A DNA stretch of 33,515 bases from NCBI GenBank assembly GCA_045629485.1, contig JAZQRF010000160.1, forward strand, positions 1 to 33,515. Reading direction: 5' to 3'. A program made the position numbers and the translations under genes. The stretch comes from Pseudopedobacter sp045629485 (lineage in GTDB: Bacteria; Bacteroidota; Bacteroidia; Sphingobacteriales; Sphingobacteriaceae). Below are positions 22,673 through 29,149 of the stretch, piece after piece. The number at the start of each line of letters is the position of its first letter. Position 1 is the stretch's first letter. Under the pieces are notes generated by a model, which saw only the letters and a program-made list of their open reading frames with translations, had not been told where the DNA came from and did no database searches.

Positions 22673-23119
22673 ATGAAAAAGTTTGTTTTAGGAACATTCC
22701 TTATGTTTTTTCTTATGGTATGTTTCACAGCATGTAAAGATGATGACGACGATATCGTTATTGGGGTAGATCAGCTGCCAACAGAAGCAAAGGCTTTTAT
22801 TAATTTACATTTCTCTGCTCAATCTATTACTAAAGTAGAGCAGGAAAAAGACGGAGATGTGGTAACTGGTTACGATGTTACATTAAATAACGGCGTTAAT
22901 TTGGATTTTGATGCACAAGGCAGAATCACGCAGGTAGAGAGCAACTCGAAATTGCCTGATGCTATTGTTCCGGCAAAAATTCTTCTTTATGTAAGCCAAA
23001 ACTATCCCGGCGTTTTTATTAATGAATGGGAGCGAAGAGCTACCGAACAGGAAGTTGGCTTGTCTAACGGTATAGACCTGGTATTTGATTTAAATGGTGA
23101 GTTCTTAAGAAGAGACTAA
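22673..23119 (+). CDS. PepSY-like domain lipoprotein
   Basis: 148 aa. The signal ends MVCFTACKDDDDD with a lipidated Cys at about residue 21, followed by an Asp run. Two tandem repeats of the PepSY-like (BLIP-like) fold of Bacteroidota are visible: LPTEAKAFINLHFSAQSITKVEQ to NGVNLDFDAQGRI, and LPDAIVPAKILLYVSQNYPGVFI to NGIDLVFDLNGEF. Each ends in a hydrophobic strand and an FD-x-NGE/QGR turn. Such proteins are periplasmic and of unknown function. A role in binding or inhibiting peptidases has been proposed for the wider PepSY group, which is notable beside two peptidase genes. It is 55 bases after DPP-IV, probably the last gene of that operon. Confidence 0.85.
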   Translation: MKKFVLGTFLMFFLMVCFTACKDDDDDIVIGVDQLPTEAKAFINLHFSAQSITKVEQEKDGDVVTGYDVTLNNGVNLDFDAQGRITQVESNSKLPDAIVPAKILLYVSQNYPGVFINEWERRATEQEVGLSNGIDLVFDLNGEFLRRD

Positions 23120-23132
23120 TTAAATTTTGAGT

Positions 23133-23182
23133 TTTAAAACAACAAAGGCCCTGCAATTTTGCAGGGCCTTTGTTGTTTTAAA
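23133..23182. terminator. Very strong bidirectional terminator
   Basis: Perfect 24-base complementary arms (23133-23156 and 23159-23182), with a GC-rich core and A/T-runs at both ends, lie between the convergent PepSY-like and HIT genes. This is the strongest hairpin in the window. Confidence 0.95.
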
Positions 23183-23194
23183 TAGGATTTTAAA

Positions 23195-23596
23195 CTAATC
23201 CTCTCTTAACGCTTCTAAAATTTTCAGGGCTGTATTGCTTAACTCTTCCTCAGAAGGATTAAGCTTAGGCTTGCTAAAATCCATGTCAGCAACGCTATTC
23301 ATCGGTATTAAATGAATATGAGCGTGAGGAACCTCCAGCCCAACTACAGCAACGCCTACTTTTTCACATGGAATAGCCTTTTTTAGACCTTTCGCTACAA
23401 TCTTAGCAAATAACATCATACCCACGTATAGCTCATCATCTATATCAAAAATATAATCAATTTCCATTTTAGGGATGATCAATACATGCCCTTCTCTTAA
23501 AGGGTTAACATCTAAAAATGCCAGAAACTCCACAGTTTCGGCTACTTTATGAGCCGGAATTTCTCCATTTACAATTTTTGTGAATATACTTGCCAT
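23195..23596 (-). CDS. HIT family nucleotide hydrolase
   Basis: 133 aa, cytoplasmic. The histidine-triad motif is visible as VPHAHIHLIP (about 97-106), and the N-terminal block ASIFTKIVNGEIPAHKV plus PLREGHVLIIPK is typical of HINT-type proteins. These hydrolyse nucleoside phosphoramidates or related dinucleotides, and the physiological substrate is usually unknown. It follows greA by 103 bases on the same strand. The gap contains alternative inverted repeats (23613-23700) that could shape expression of this gene. Confidence 0.93.
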   Translation of the reverse strand: MASIFTKIVNGEIPAHKVAETVEFLAFLDVNPLREGHVLIIPKMEIDYIFDIDDELYVGMMLFAKIVAKGLKKAIPCEKVGVAVVGLEVPHAHIHLIPMNSVADMDFSKPKLNPSEEELSNTALKILEALRED

Positions 23597-23612
23597 TTTT
23601 TATGAGATCTAT

Positions 23613-23700
23613 ATAAAGTAAAGACTGCCTTTAACTTTGTGTTATCAACATCTATACCGCAATAGGAGTCTTGATAACTTATACTCTAATCTTACTTTAT
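23613..23700 (-). repeat. Nested and competing inverted repeats between greA and the HIT gene
   Basis: An outer pair (23613-23624 with 23690-23700, one bulge) encloses two alternatives: AAGACT (23621-23626) with AGTCTT (23667-23672), or GTTATCAA (23641-23648) with TTGATAAC (23671-23678). The last two share bases 23671-23672, so they exclude each other. The outer arm starts at the greA stop codon. A function in attenuation or mRNA stability is only inferred. Confidence 0.35.
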
Positions 23701-24173
23701 TACCTGGAGATCTCTAAAATTTCGAATTCCATTTTACCCGCTGGAACAACTATCTCTGTTTTATCGCCTACACTTTTACCTAAAAGGCCTTGTGCTATTG
23801 GAGATTTTACGGAGATCTTTCCAGACTTTAAATCTGCTTCATTCTCAGCAACCAACTGGTATGTCATAGTTGCCCCGTTTTTCACATTCTTGATTTTAAC
23901 AATCGATAAAGCCAAGACTTTAGATGCATCTATTTTAGATTCATCTATTAAACGGGCGTTTGCATAGGTATTTTCTAATTTTGCAATTTTCGATTCGTGG
24001 TGGCCCTGTGCTTCTTTAGCAGCATCATATTCTGCATTTTCAGACAAATCTCCTTTATCTCTGGCCTCTGCAATTGCATGTGCAATCTTGGCCCTTCCCT
24101 CTGTTTTTAAATACTGTAACTCTTGTTTTAAATTTTCTAAACCTTCCTTGGTAAAATACGCTACCTCTGTCAT
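23700..24173 (-). CDS. greA: Transcription elongation factor GreA
   Basis: Rescues backtracked RNA polymerase by stimulating cleavage of the nascent RNA. 157 aa, the usual size. The N-terminal coiled coil (about 9-75) ends in the signature DKGDLSENAEYDAAKEAQ, whose Asp-Glu tip residues act in the polymerase active site. The C-terminal FKBP-like domain (about 80-157) contains SPIAQGLLGKSVGDKTEIVVPAG. It probably shares a transcript with the HIT gene downstream. The upstream neighbour's terminator (24237-24270) separates it from the dehydrogenase gene, so its promoter should lie within about 60 bases of its start. I found no exact -7 consensus there. Confidence 0.96.
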   Translation of the reverse strand: MTEVAYFTKEGLENLKQELQYLKTEGRAKIAHAIAEARDKGDLSENAEYDAAKEAQGHHESKIAKLENTYANARLIDESKIDASKVLALSIVKIKNVKNGATMTYQLVAENEADLKSGKISVKSPIAQGLLGKSVGDKTEIVVPAGKMEFEILEISR

Positions 24174-24236
24174 AATCTCTATTTATTTTGGTTATTGAAA
24201 AAAAGCTTTGTCGTTGGCTAAGCTCTAAAAAACAAA

Positions 24237-24270
24237 CAAGACTATATCTGCACACGCAAACATAGTCTTG
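24237..24270 (-). terminator. Terminator of the ksgA-dehydrogenase unit
   Basis: CAAGACTAT (24237-24245) and ATAGTCTTG (24262-24270) form a perfect 9-base stem with a 16-base loop, and a T-rich run follows on the minus strand. It lies 35 bases past the stop codon of the gene at 24305. Confidence 0.8.
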
Positions 24271-24304
24271 CTTTCTTATTTATACGAAGATAATATTTTT
24301 GATT

Positions 24305-25231
24305 TTATAAATCCAAATTTTTTAATTTGAGCGCAAGCACTTCAGAAATTTTACGGTAAGAATCGAATGTCCAACCGCCCACATGAGGGCTCAAAATAGC
24401 TTTTCCTTCGGCAATCAGCTCTTTGTACCAATCCTGTTCGCTTAGTGCAGGAAATTTTTCTGTTTCCAAAACATCCAAACCGGCACCTAATATTCTCCCT
24501 TCTTTTATAGCATTTAAAACCGCTACGGTATTCACTACTTCGCCCCTTGCCAGGTTTAAAAAGAAAATAGGTCTTCTGAAATGTCTTAAATATTCCTCGT
24601 CTACCAGCTGCCTGGTTTCTTTAGTTAAAGGAATATGCAAACTTAGAACATCTGTATATTTAACGATCTCTTCCATGCTTGCCTCAGTGGCAAATTCATC
24701 AGTGAAACGGGTTTTATATTTATCATAGGCTAATACTTTTACGTCAAAGCCTTTTAGCTTTCTCGCAAAACTTTTCCCCATATGCCCATAACCTATAATT
24801 CCCACGGTTTTACCCATGAGCTCGTAGCCACGGTTCCCTTCTCTATCCCAGATGCCGTTACGAATTTCTATATCAGATTTTCTTAAATTGTTCATTAAAG
24901 AAAGTAACATCCCCACTGCATGTTCTCCTACTGCATCAGAATTTCCTTCGGGGGCATTGATAAGTTTTATATTTTTTTCTTCAGCGTAAGCAACATCAAT
25001 ATTATCCATTCCGGCACCGGCCCTGGCAACAAATTTTAACTTTGGAGCGGCATCAATCACATCTTTTTCTACTTTAAACTTAGTACGAATAGCCAAACCA
25101 TCATAATTTGCAATATTCTTTAAAGCATCTGCTTTGGTAAACTCAGGATGATCATGAACTTCGTATCCTAAATTTTCTGCTGCTATTTTAAACGCCGGGT
25201 GTAAGTCGTCAACTATTAATATCTTCTTCAT
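24305..25231 (-). CDS. D-2-hydroxyacid dehydrogenase (phosphoglycerate dehydrogenase-like)
   Basis: NAD-dependent oxidoreductase, 308 aa. The Rossmann motif GIIGYGHMGKSFA is at about 142-154. Catalytic residues of the D-isomer family are present: Arg in NLARGEVV, the Glu downstream in LDVLETE, and His in LSPHVGGW. RAGAGMDNID and GNSDAVGEHAVGMLLSL match the 3-phosphoglycerate dehydrogenase group. It lacks the C-terminal ACT domain of long SerA enzymes, so it resembles the short form. Serine biosynthesis is likely, but another 2-hydroxyacid substrate is possible. Its ATG directly follows the ksgA stop codon (TAA then ATG with no gap), so it is translationally linked to ksgA. That pairing has no obvious biochemical reason. 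Confidence 0.9.
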   Translation of the reverse strand: MKKILIVDDLHPAFKIAAENLGYEVHDHPEFTKADALKNIANYDGLAIRTKFKVEKDVIDAAPKLKFVARAGAGMDNIDVAYAEEKNIKLINAPEGNSDAVGEHAVGMLLSLMNNLRKSDIEIRNGIWDREGNRGYELMGKTVGIIGYGHMGKSFARKLKGFDVKVLAYDKYKTRFTDEFATEASMEEIVKYTDVLSLHIPLTKETRQLVDEEYLRHFRRPIFFLNLARGEVVNTVAVLNAIKEGRILGAGLDVLETEKFPALSEQDWYKELIAEGKAILSPHVGGWTFDSYRKISEVLALKLKNLDL

Positions 25232-26017
25232 TTATACTTTTATCTTATTAAATATTTCGTTTGTGAGGTTTACAAAATCCTGTACACTTAACCGCTCTGC
25301 CCGTAAATTCCAAACCTCGCCATCACCTTGTTTTTCTTTTGGGATTACGCCAGAAAGTGCATTGCTTAGAGTTTTCCTGCGCTGATTAAATCCGGCTTTT
25401 ACTACCTGCCAAAAAAGCTTCTCATCGCAGCCCAGGCTTGCGGTCTCGTTTCTGCTTAATCTTATAACAGCAGAAAGCACTTTAGGCGGGGGATTAAACA
25501 CACCTGCTTTTACCGTAAATAAATATTCGCATTTATAATAAGCTTGCAAAAAAACACTTAAAATTCCGTAAACTTTGGTACCAGGCTTAGCTACACAACG
25601 CTCAGCCACTTCCTTCTGAAACATTCCTACTACTTCAGGGACCTGTTGGCGATTTTCCAAAATTTTAAATAAAATTTGTGAGCTGATATTGTAAGGAAAG
25701 TTTCCTATAATAGCAAAAGGCTCGGCAAACACATCTTTAAAATTGAGCTGTAGAAAATCTGCATTGATAAGCCTGTCACCTACATCAGGATATTGTTTGT
25801 GCAGGAAGTTGAAAGATTCGGTATCAATATCAATCATGTATACCTCATACTCTTCTTTTTGCAAAAGGAAATCTGAAAGCACTCCCATACCCGGACCAAC
25901 CTCTAACACTTTTTTATAGGCATTGGTATGAGTGAGGGAGTTAACAATCTTTTGAGCGATATTCTTATCTGTCAAAAAATGTTGTCCCAAATGTTTCTTC
26001 GCTTTTACCAAACTCAT
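25232..26017 (-). CDS. ksgA: 16S rRNA adenine dimethyltransferase (RsmA/KsgA)
   Basis: Dimethylates two adjacent adenines in the 3'-terminal hairpin of 16S rRNA (A1518 and A1519 in E. coli), a late step of small-subunit assembly. 261 aa, full length. The N-terminus KKHLGQHFLTDKNIAQKI is diagnostic. The SAM-binding motif is EVGPGMGVLSDFLL (about 40-53), the catalytic motif IV reads NFPYNISSQILFK in place of the common NLPY, and FNPPPKVLSAVI is present. Divergent from pdxA, with 99 bases shared between the two starts. Confidence 0.96.
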   Translation of the reverse strand: MSLVKAKKHLGQHFLTDKNIAQKIVNSLTHTNAYKKVLEVGPGMGVLSDFLLQKEEYEVYMIDIDTESFNFLHKQYPDVGDRLINADFLQLNFKDVFAEPFAIIGNFPYNISSQILFKILENRQQVPEVVGMFQKEVAERCVAKPGTKVYGILSVFLQAYYKCEYLFTVKAGVFNPPPKVLSAVIRLSRNETASLGCDEKLFWQVVKAGFNQRRKTLSNALSGVIPKEKQGDGEVWNLRAERLSVQDFVNLTNEIFNKIKV

Positions 26018-26116
26018 ATTTCTTAATTAAAAGCACAAATTACGTAAAGATTGACGTTAATACGGGAACATTAGTTTCAAAATATTTATTTTGCACAAAA
26101 TTTAGAAATTGTATTC

Positions 26117-27172
26117 ATGAGCGAGCATTTAAAAATTGGGATTTCTATTGGCGATATTAACGGTATAGGTTTAGAGGTCATTATTAAGACCCTAAGCGAA
26201 TCTGAAATTTATAAATATTGTACTCCAATAGTTTATGGGCACACTAAAGTAGCCTCTTTCCACAGGAAAGCCGCCGGAATACAGGAATTCATCTTCCAGG
26301 TAATCACTGATGCTGCACAAGCTCATCAGGGAAAACCTAACATGATTAATTGTTGGGAAGAAGATGTAAAGATAGAATTAGGTACAGCTAATGAGACCGG
26401 GGGGAAATATGCATTTCTTTCTTTGCAAAGAGCTACAGAAGACCTCATCTCCGGAAAAATAGATGCTTTAGTTACTGCACCTATAAACAAACACAATATC
26501 CAAAACGAGGACTTTAAATTTGCCGGGCATACAGAATATATCCAGGCGAAGTCGGATGCACCCAACTCATTAATGTTTTTACTGAGCGATGAACTTAAAG
26601 TAGGCGTGGTTACAGGCCACATTCCGGTAAAAGATATAGCAGCAAACATCACAAAAGAGGCTATTGTTTCTAAGCTTAAGCTGATGAATATGTCTTTAAG
26701 AAATGATTTTTGGGTAGAAAAACCAAAAATTGCGGTTCTGGGTCTAAATCCTCATGCAGGAGATAACGGCTTATTAGGAGCAGAAGAAGCAGAAATTATC
26801 ATCCCGGCAATAGAAGCTGCCGCAGAAGAAGGAGTATTTGCTTTTGGTCCGTTTGCGGCAGATGGTTTCTTTGGCAACCAGGCTTATGCAAAGTTCGATG
26901 CTGTTTTAGCAATGTATCACGATCAGGGCTTAATCCCTTTTAAATCTATGAGCTTTAACAGTGGCGTTAACTTTACAGCAGGTCTTTCGGTAGTAAGAAC
27001 TTCGCCAGACCATGGTACAGGTTACGATATTGCGGGTAAAAACCTTGCTGTGCCATCCTCTTTTAGAGAAGCCCTATTTGCTGCAATACATATTGTAAAG
27101 AGCAGGAGAGAACAGGTTTTACTCTTAGAAAACACGCTTCCGTTTACAAAAATGAGCAGGGATAGAGATTAA
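26117..27172 (+). CDS. pdxA: 4-hydroxythreonine-4-phosphate dehydrogenase
   Basis: NAD-dependent enzyme of the DXP-dependent pyridoxal phosphate pathway, 351 aa. Family signatures are ISIGDINGIGLEVI at the N-terminus, LVTAPINKHNI and FAGHTEYIQ mid-protein with the metal-binding His, then LGLNPHAGDNGLLGAEE, AMYHDQGLIPFK (metal His) and VRTSPDHGTGYDIAGK. All metal and substrate residues I can recall are retained. The gene is divergent from ksgA, and the two share a 99-base control region that holds only near-matches to the -7 consensus. It probably ends before the yceD promoter at 27231-27238, so it is not clearly part of the downstream operon. Confidence 0.95.
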   Translation: MSEHLKIGISIGDINGIGLEVIIKTLSESEIYKYCTPIVYGHTKVASFHRKAAGIQEFIFQVITDAAQAHQGKPNMINCWEEDVKIELGTANETGGKYAFLSLQRATEDLISGKIDALVTAPINKHNIQNEDFKFAGHTEYIQAKSDAPNSLMFLLSDELKVGVVTGHIPVKDIAANITKEAIVSKLKLMNMSLRNDFWVEKPKIAVLGLNPHAGDNGLLGAEEAEIIIPAIEAAAEEGVFAFGPFAADGFFGNQAYAKFDAVLAMYHDQGLIPFKSMSFNSGVNFTAGLSVVRTSPDHGTGYDIAGKNLAVPSSFREALFAAIHIVKSRREQVLLLENTLPFTKMSRDRD

Positions 27173-27192
27173 AAGAAAGCACATATATAATT

Positions 27193-27206
27193 GTTTTTAT
27201 AAAAAC
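27193..27206. repeat. 14-bp perfect palindrome upstream of the yceD promoter
   Basis: A fully self-complementary A/T-run sequence (G, five T, A, T, five A, C) lies 24 bases upstream of the -7 element at 27231. It could be an operator or simply a bent A-tract. Chance is possible. Confidence 0.25.
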
Positions 27207-27230
27207 CCTTTACAGCTTAATTATTTTTCC

Positions 27231-27238
27231 TAAATTTG
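27231..27238 (+). promoter_or_regulatory. -7 promoter element of the yceD-rpmF-fatty acid operon
   Basis: TAAATTTG matches TAnnTTTG exactly and is followed by GC, as is frequent in these promoters. TTTACA at 27209-27214 is a possible upstream element. The TTG start of yceD is 19 bases after it. Confidence 0.6.
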
Positions 27239-27257
27239 CAGGCTTAATTGTCGGACT

Positions 27258-27803
27258 TTGAAATCGTTAAAACAATATTCGGTTCCCTTCTCGGGATTAA
27301 AACTTGGAAAGCATCAATTTAATTTTGATGTTGATAAAAGTTTTTTTGATGAATTTGAATATTCTTTAGTTAAAAACGGAGAATTAACAGTTGATTTAGT
27401 GCTTGATAAACAGGAAACGATGATGATTCTTGATTTTCATATTATCGGTACAATTAACCTTACCTGCGACCGTTGCCTGGCAGAATATCCGCAGCAAATA
27501 GAAGCAAGAGACAGGTTAATTGCTAAATTTTCTGAAGACAAAGAGATTACAGATGAGACTGATGAAGTTGTTGTTTTAACTAAAAAAGAAGTAGAAATAG
27601 ATCTTTCGGGATTTATTTACGAGATGGTTACCCTGGCTGCTCCATATATTAACCTATGCGATGCTCCGGGAAATACATCAACTTGTGACGAAGAAATGAT
27701 CGCAAAACTTAGAGAACTTTCTGCGGAGACAACGGAAGATGAAGAAGAACAAGATAATGCAGACCCACGTTGGGAAGTTTTAAAAAATATAAAGAAAAAT
27801 TAA
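27258..27803 (+). CDS. yceD: YceD/DUF177 family protein with a TTG start
   Basis: 181 aa. YceD (DUF177, also called ribosome assembly factor) is genetically tied to 23S rRNA maturation and L32. Typical features are LTCDRCLAEYPQQIEA (about 73-88, the CxxC-like core) and the acidic C-terminal half ending in NADPRWEVLKNIKK, shared by the family. The start is TTG: an in-frame stop at 27231-27233 and the lack of any ATG before residue 55 leave no good alternative, and the N-terminal KSLKQYSVPFSGLKLGKHQFNFDV fits the family. It is 13 bases upstream of rpmF, the standard arrangement. Non-canonical initiation may keep its level low. Confidence 0.92.
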   Translation: MKSLKQYSVPFSGLKLGKHQFNFDVDKSFFDEFEYSLVKNGELTVDLVLDKQETMMILDFHIIGTINLTCDRCLAEYPQQIEARDRLIAKFSEDKEITDETDEVVVLTKKEVEIDLSGFIYEMVTLAAPYINLCDAPGNTSTCDEEMIAKLRELSAETTEDEEEQDNADPRWEVLKNIKKN

Positions 27804-27816
27804 AAAATAGGAAAAA

Positions 27817-28008
27817 ATGGCACATCCAAAGCGTAAAATATCAAAATCCAGAAGAGATAAAAGAAGAACTCATTACAAAGCTGAGGCTCCTTCTTTATGG
27901 ACTTGCAAAGAAACTGGCGCAGTTCACCTTCCACACAGAGCTTACAATGTAGATGGTAACCTATACTACAAAGGAAAAGTTCTTATCGAGAGCACCACTA
28001 TAGCATAA
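27817..28008 (+). CDS. rpmF: 50S ribosomal protein L32
   Basis: 63-aa basic ribosomal protein. The N-terminus MAHPKRKISKSRRDKRRTHYKA is diagnostic, and VHLPHRAYNVDGNLYYKGKVL fits the family's C-terminal half. Many L32 proteins carry two CxxC pairs forming a zinc ribbon. Here only one cysteine remains (WTCKETGAVHLPH), so this is a zinc-free form. It follows yceD closely with AGGAAAAA before the ATG and precedes plsX after a 182-base gap, larger than other gaps in the operon. Confidence 0.96.
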   Translation: MAHPKRKISKSRRDKRRTHYKAEAPSLWTCKETGAVHLPHRAYNVDGNLYYKGKVLIESTTIA

Positions 28009-28021
28009 TATTTTTTATGAG

Positions 28022-28083
28022 ATGAAAAACTTTAGTACAGCCTAATCCATATACAAAGATTAAGTTGTACCAGGGTTTTTCAT
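28022..28083 (+). repeat. Long interrupted hairpin between rpmF and plsX
   Basis: Three nested stems lie in register: ATGAAAAAC/GTTTTTCAT (28022-28030, 28075-28083), GTACA/TGTAC (28035-28039, 28066-28070) and TAATC/GATTA (28043-28047, 28058-28062). They are separated by symmetric internal loops of 4 and 3 bases and capped by a 10-base loop. The left arm starts 13 bases after the rpmF stop. It could attenuate read-through into plsX or protect the rpmF mRNA end. Confidence 0.55.
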
Positions 28084-28116
28084 TGCCTTTTAAAAGCAAA
28101 TATCTTATTAAAACCC

Positions 28117-28194
28117 ATGTACATTAAACAGAAGATGATGAGTATAAAGTATCTGGGTCTTTCATCACCATTAAACACCATTAATTTATTTTGA
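28117..28194 (+). CDS. Possible 25-aa leader ORF overlapping the plsX start
   Basis: An ATG frame encodes MYIKQKMMSIKYLGLSSPLN then TINLF, and its TGA (28192-28194) shares an A with the plsX ATG (TGATG). That overlap is a classic arrangement for translational coupling. Internal ATGs at 28135 and 28138 are alternative starts. A 10-base direct repeat (CACCATTAA twice, 28166-28184) lies within it. I recognise no family, and a chance ORF of this size is possible. The case rests on the exact overlap and the otherwise long rpmF-plsX gap. Confidence 0.3.
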   Translation: MYIKQKMMSIKYLGLSSPLNTINLF

Positions 28195-29132
28195 TGAAAA
28201 TAGGCTTAGATATTATGGGCGGCGATTATGCCCCTAAAGCAACAATCTTAGGCGCCATAAACGCTCATGAGCACTTAAAAGAAAATCAGCACTTAGTCCT
28301 TATAGGCGATAAAGAAATTATCACACCTATCCTACAGGAAAAAAGCTTCAACCCAGACCATTTCGAATACATACATACTACTGAAGTAATTGGTATGGGC
28401 GAGCACCCAACCAAAGCGATTGTTCAAAAACCAAATTCAAGTATTTCTTTAGGATTCCAACTGTTAAAAGAAGGAAAACTGGATTCTTTTGCTTCTGCCG
28501 GAAATACCGGAGCTATGCTGGTAGGTGCTATGTTTAGTGTAAAAACTATCCCCGGCGTAATCAGACCTGCAATCGCTACCATTGTTCCTAAAGTAAAAGG
28601 TGGATACGGAACACTTCTGGATGTTGGCGCTAATGCAGATTGTAAACCCGATAATTTATTACAGTTTGGTATTTTAGGAAGCATTTATGCAGAACATATA
28701 CATGGCATTAAAAACGCCAAGGTAGGCTTGATGAATATTGGTGAAGAAGAAGAAAAAGGAAATCTCCTTTCTCAGGCAGCTTTTACTTTGATGAAAGATT
28801 TAGATTTCATTAATTTTATTGGAAACATAGAGGGAAGAGATTTATTTAATGACAAAGCGGATGTTATTGTTTGCGACGGATTTACAGGTAACGTGGTTTT
28901 AAAACTTGCAGAATCTTTCTACGTATTAACTTTGAAAAAAGGCATGAAAGATGAGTTTTTTGACAGGTTTAACTATGAACAATATGGAGGTAGCCCTATT
29001 TTAGGAGTAAATGCCCCGGTGATTATTGGCCATGGTATATCTAGTCCGGAAGCAATTAAGAATATGATTCTACACTCGAAAGAAATGATAGAGACTAAAA
29101 TTGTAGAGAAATTTAAATCTGCTTTCAATTAA
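28194..29132 (+). CDS. plsX: Phosphate acyltransferase PlsX
   Basis: Makes acyl-phosphate from acyl-ACP, the donor for the first step of phospholipid synthesis. 312 aa from the ATG at 28194. A TTG codon immediately before it is in frame but is not needed. Signatures are KIGLDIMGGDYAPKATILGA (residues 1-20), HTTEVIGMGEHPTKAIVQK, SAGNTGAMLVGAMF, LLDVGANADCKPDNLLQFG, LMNIGEEEEKGN and CDGFTGNVVLKLAES. It is a peripheral membrane enzyme in other bacteria. It is part of the rpmF-plsX-fabH-accB-accC cluster that ties membrane lipid supply to growth. Confidence 0.97.
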   Translation: MKIGLDIMGGDYAPKATILGAINAHEHLKENQHLVLIGDKEIITPILQEKSFNPDHFEYIHTTEVIGMGEHPTKAIVQKPNSSISLGFQLLKEGKLDSFASAGNTGAMLVGAMFSVKTIPGVIRPAIATIVPKVKGGYGTLLDVGANADCKPDNLLQFGILGSIYAEHIHGIKNAKVGLMNIGEEEEKGNLLSQAAFTLMKDLDFINFIGNIEGRDLFNDKADVIVCDGFTGNVVLKLAESFYVLTLKKGMKDEFFDRFNYEQYGGSPILGVNAPVIIGHGISSPEAIKNMILHSKEMIETKIVEKFKSAFN

Positions 29133-29149
29133 CATTAACAAAACCAAAT

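Noticed and set aside
24257..24264. TATGTTTG (minus strand) as a greA promoter
   Set aside because: It lies in the loop and right arm of the terminator hairpin of the upstream gene and would give an unusually long leader. Match by chance is likely.
27770..27952. 60-codon frame overlapping the end of yceD and the start of rpmF
   Set aside because: It runs out of frame through the highly conserved L32 gene, so it is a shadow.
28031..28047. TTAGTAC in the rpmF-plsX gap resembling the FapR operator of Firmicutes lipid genes
   Set aside because: Only half of the palindromic operator is present, the match is part of the hairpin arm, and FapR is not known in Bacteroidota.
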